Shown piece after piece: positions 21,261 through 21,688 of a DNA stretch of 21,688 nt. The notes beneath the pieces are model-generated. The model worked only from the letters and a program-made list of their open reading frames with translations. It ran no database searches and was not told the DNA's origin. How positions within the stretch are numbered: position 1 is the stretch's first letter; the number at the start of each line of letters is the position of its first letter. The stretch lies in NCBI GenBank assembly GCA_036257895.1, contig DATAES010000240.1, positions 1 through 21,688 on the forward strand, written 5' to 3'. Made by a program: the position numbers and the translations under genes. This DNA comes from DATAES01 sp036257895 (GTDB lineage Bacteria > Actinomycetota > Acidimicrobiia > Acidimicrobiales > JACDCH01).

Positions 21261-21688
21261 CTACGGCGGCGCTTTGTTGTTGGTGGTGGTGTGGTTGGGG
21301 TGGCGGGGGTCGTGGGGTGGGACCATGGGTCGTTTGCCGGTGCCGTCGACCAGTTCCCAGCCGTGCACGGTCTTTTGGCGGTGATGGAAATGGCACGGGC
21401 CTTGAAGGTCGTCGACGCGGGTGTGATGGGTTTGGGCCCAGGGGGTGCGGTGGTCGAACTCCAGCCGGGTGCGGTTGCAGCCCTCCACGATGCACACCGG
21501 CTGCCGGTACAGGACCGCCACTTTCTGGGCGTCGGTCGGTCCCCGGCCCAGGTGGGTGACGTTGACGACGTCGACGCCGCGGGCGATGACCAGCTTGAGG
21601 ATGCTTTCCCCCACCAGGGCCCGGGCGGCGGCGGCGGAGATGGGCCCGACGCCGGGGATCTCACACACCTCGTCCCCCTCGACTGCGC
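21261..21688 (-). CDS. DUF222/13E12-type HNH endonuclease, C-terminal part, runs off the right edge
   Basis: About 142 residues are visible and the frame is open to the window edge (the last whole codons read AVEGDEVCEIPGVGPIS), so the N-terminal DUF222 region lies outside. The HNH nuclease is complete: CIVEGCNRTRLEFDHRTPWAQ then HHTRVDDLQGPCHFHHRQKT. These hold two CxxxxC-type zinc half-sites, the catalytic D-H pair and the terminal HH..K. A basic, Pro/Thr/His-rich tail follows. Such genes are multicopy and mobile-looking in many actinobacteria; their biological role is not settled. A GTG at 21668 is an internal codon, not the start. Confidence 0.9.
   Translation of the reverse strand, partial: AVEGDEVCEIPGVGPISAAAARALVGESILKLVIARGVDVVNVTHLGRGPTDAQKVAVLYRQPVCIVEGCNRTRLEFDHRTPWAQTHHTRVDDLQGPCHFHHRQKTVHGWELVDGTGKRPMVPPHDPRHPNHTTTNNKAPP

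Noticed and set aside
21155..21664. Long upstream extension of the YhbS-like acetyltransferase
   Set aside because: It would overlap the HNH gene in another frame and the translated part is low-complexity Pro/Thr/Arg without a domain.
1..21688. CRISPR array, tRNA, rRNA or insertion sequence
   Set aside because: No regularly spaced repeats, cloverleaf-like sequence, rRNA-like stretch or transposase was recognised by eye. The HNH protein at the right edge is of the DUF222 type, which is not a transposase.

Overview
The window is a dense, high-G+C stretch of chromosome from an actinobacterium. A CarD-family RNA-polymerase regulator, an F420-type luciferase-like oxidoreductase, a TIGR03086/mycothiol-type DinB-like protein and a DUF222/HNH endonuclease all point that way. 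Acidimicrobiia (Ilumatobacter-like) is my best guess, but that is inference. Genes are tightly packed, often with 4-base overlaps, and no gap exceeds about 205 bases. I see no rRNA, tRNA, CRISPR array, insertion sequence or prophage.

Left part (1-8997). An orphan NarL/LuxR-type response regulator converges on a large fused two-half ABC exporter. The exporter is translationally coupled to an upstream MarR regulator, whose start sits under a near-perfect palindromic operator/promoter. A perfect 16-bp-arm hairpin separates this unit from a COG1926-type phosphoribosyltransferase. That gene is divergent from a SurE-like phosphatase carrying a lipoprotein signal. Next come a YjbR/MmcQ-like protein, a CarD-like regulator, and a TetR regulator divergent from a small four-helix membrane protein with a palindrome between them.

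Middle part (8984-14590, minus strand). This is a seven-gene run for the late (nucleotide-loop) steps of cobalamin synthesis, cobU-cobS-cbiB-cobC-like-cobT, followed by a CaiB/BaiF-family CoA-transferase/racemase and a flavodoxin-like flavoprotein. Almost every junction is a 4-base GTGA or ATGA overlap or a gap of 1-3 bases, so the two tail genes look like part of the same transcript. The CobC-like aminotransferase is unusually compact. No cobalamin riboswitch is visible in the 113-base leader.

Right part (14704-21688). A response-regulator receiver domain is fused to an RsbW-like ATPase domain. It is followed by a VOC protein, a SAM methyltransferase, an F420-type oxidoreductase, a second YjbR-like protein, an AAC(3)-I-like acetyltransferase, an SQR-like flavoprotein, a TIGR03086 protein, two more GNAT acetyltransferases and the C-terminal part of a DUF222/HNH endonuclease that runs off the right edge.

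A theme across the window is leaderless expression: several genes have a TANNNT -10 element 6-7 bases before a GTG or ATG start and no Shine-Dalgarno. The most interesting items are the receiver-ATPase fusion, the lipoprotein SurE, the cobalamin operon with its compact CobC and two extra genes, and the MarR operator/promoter. None of these proves a new system from sequence alone.
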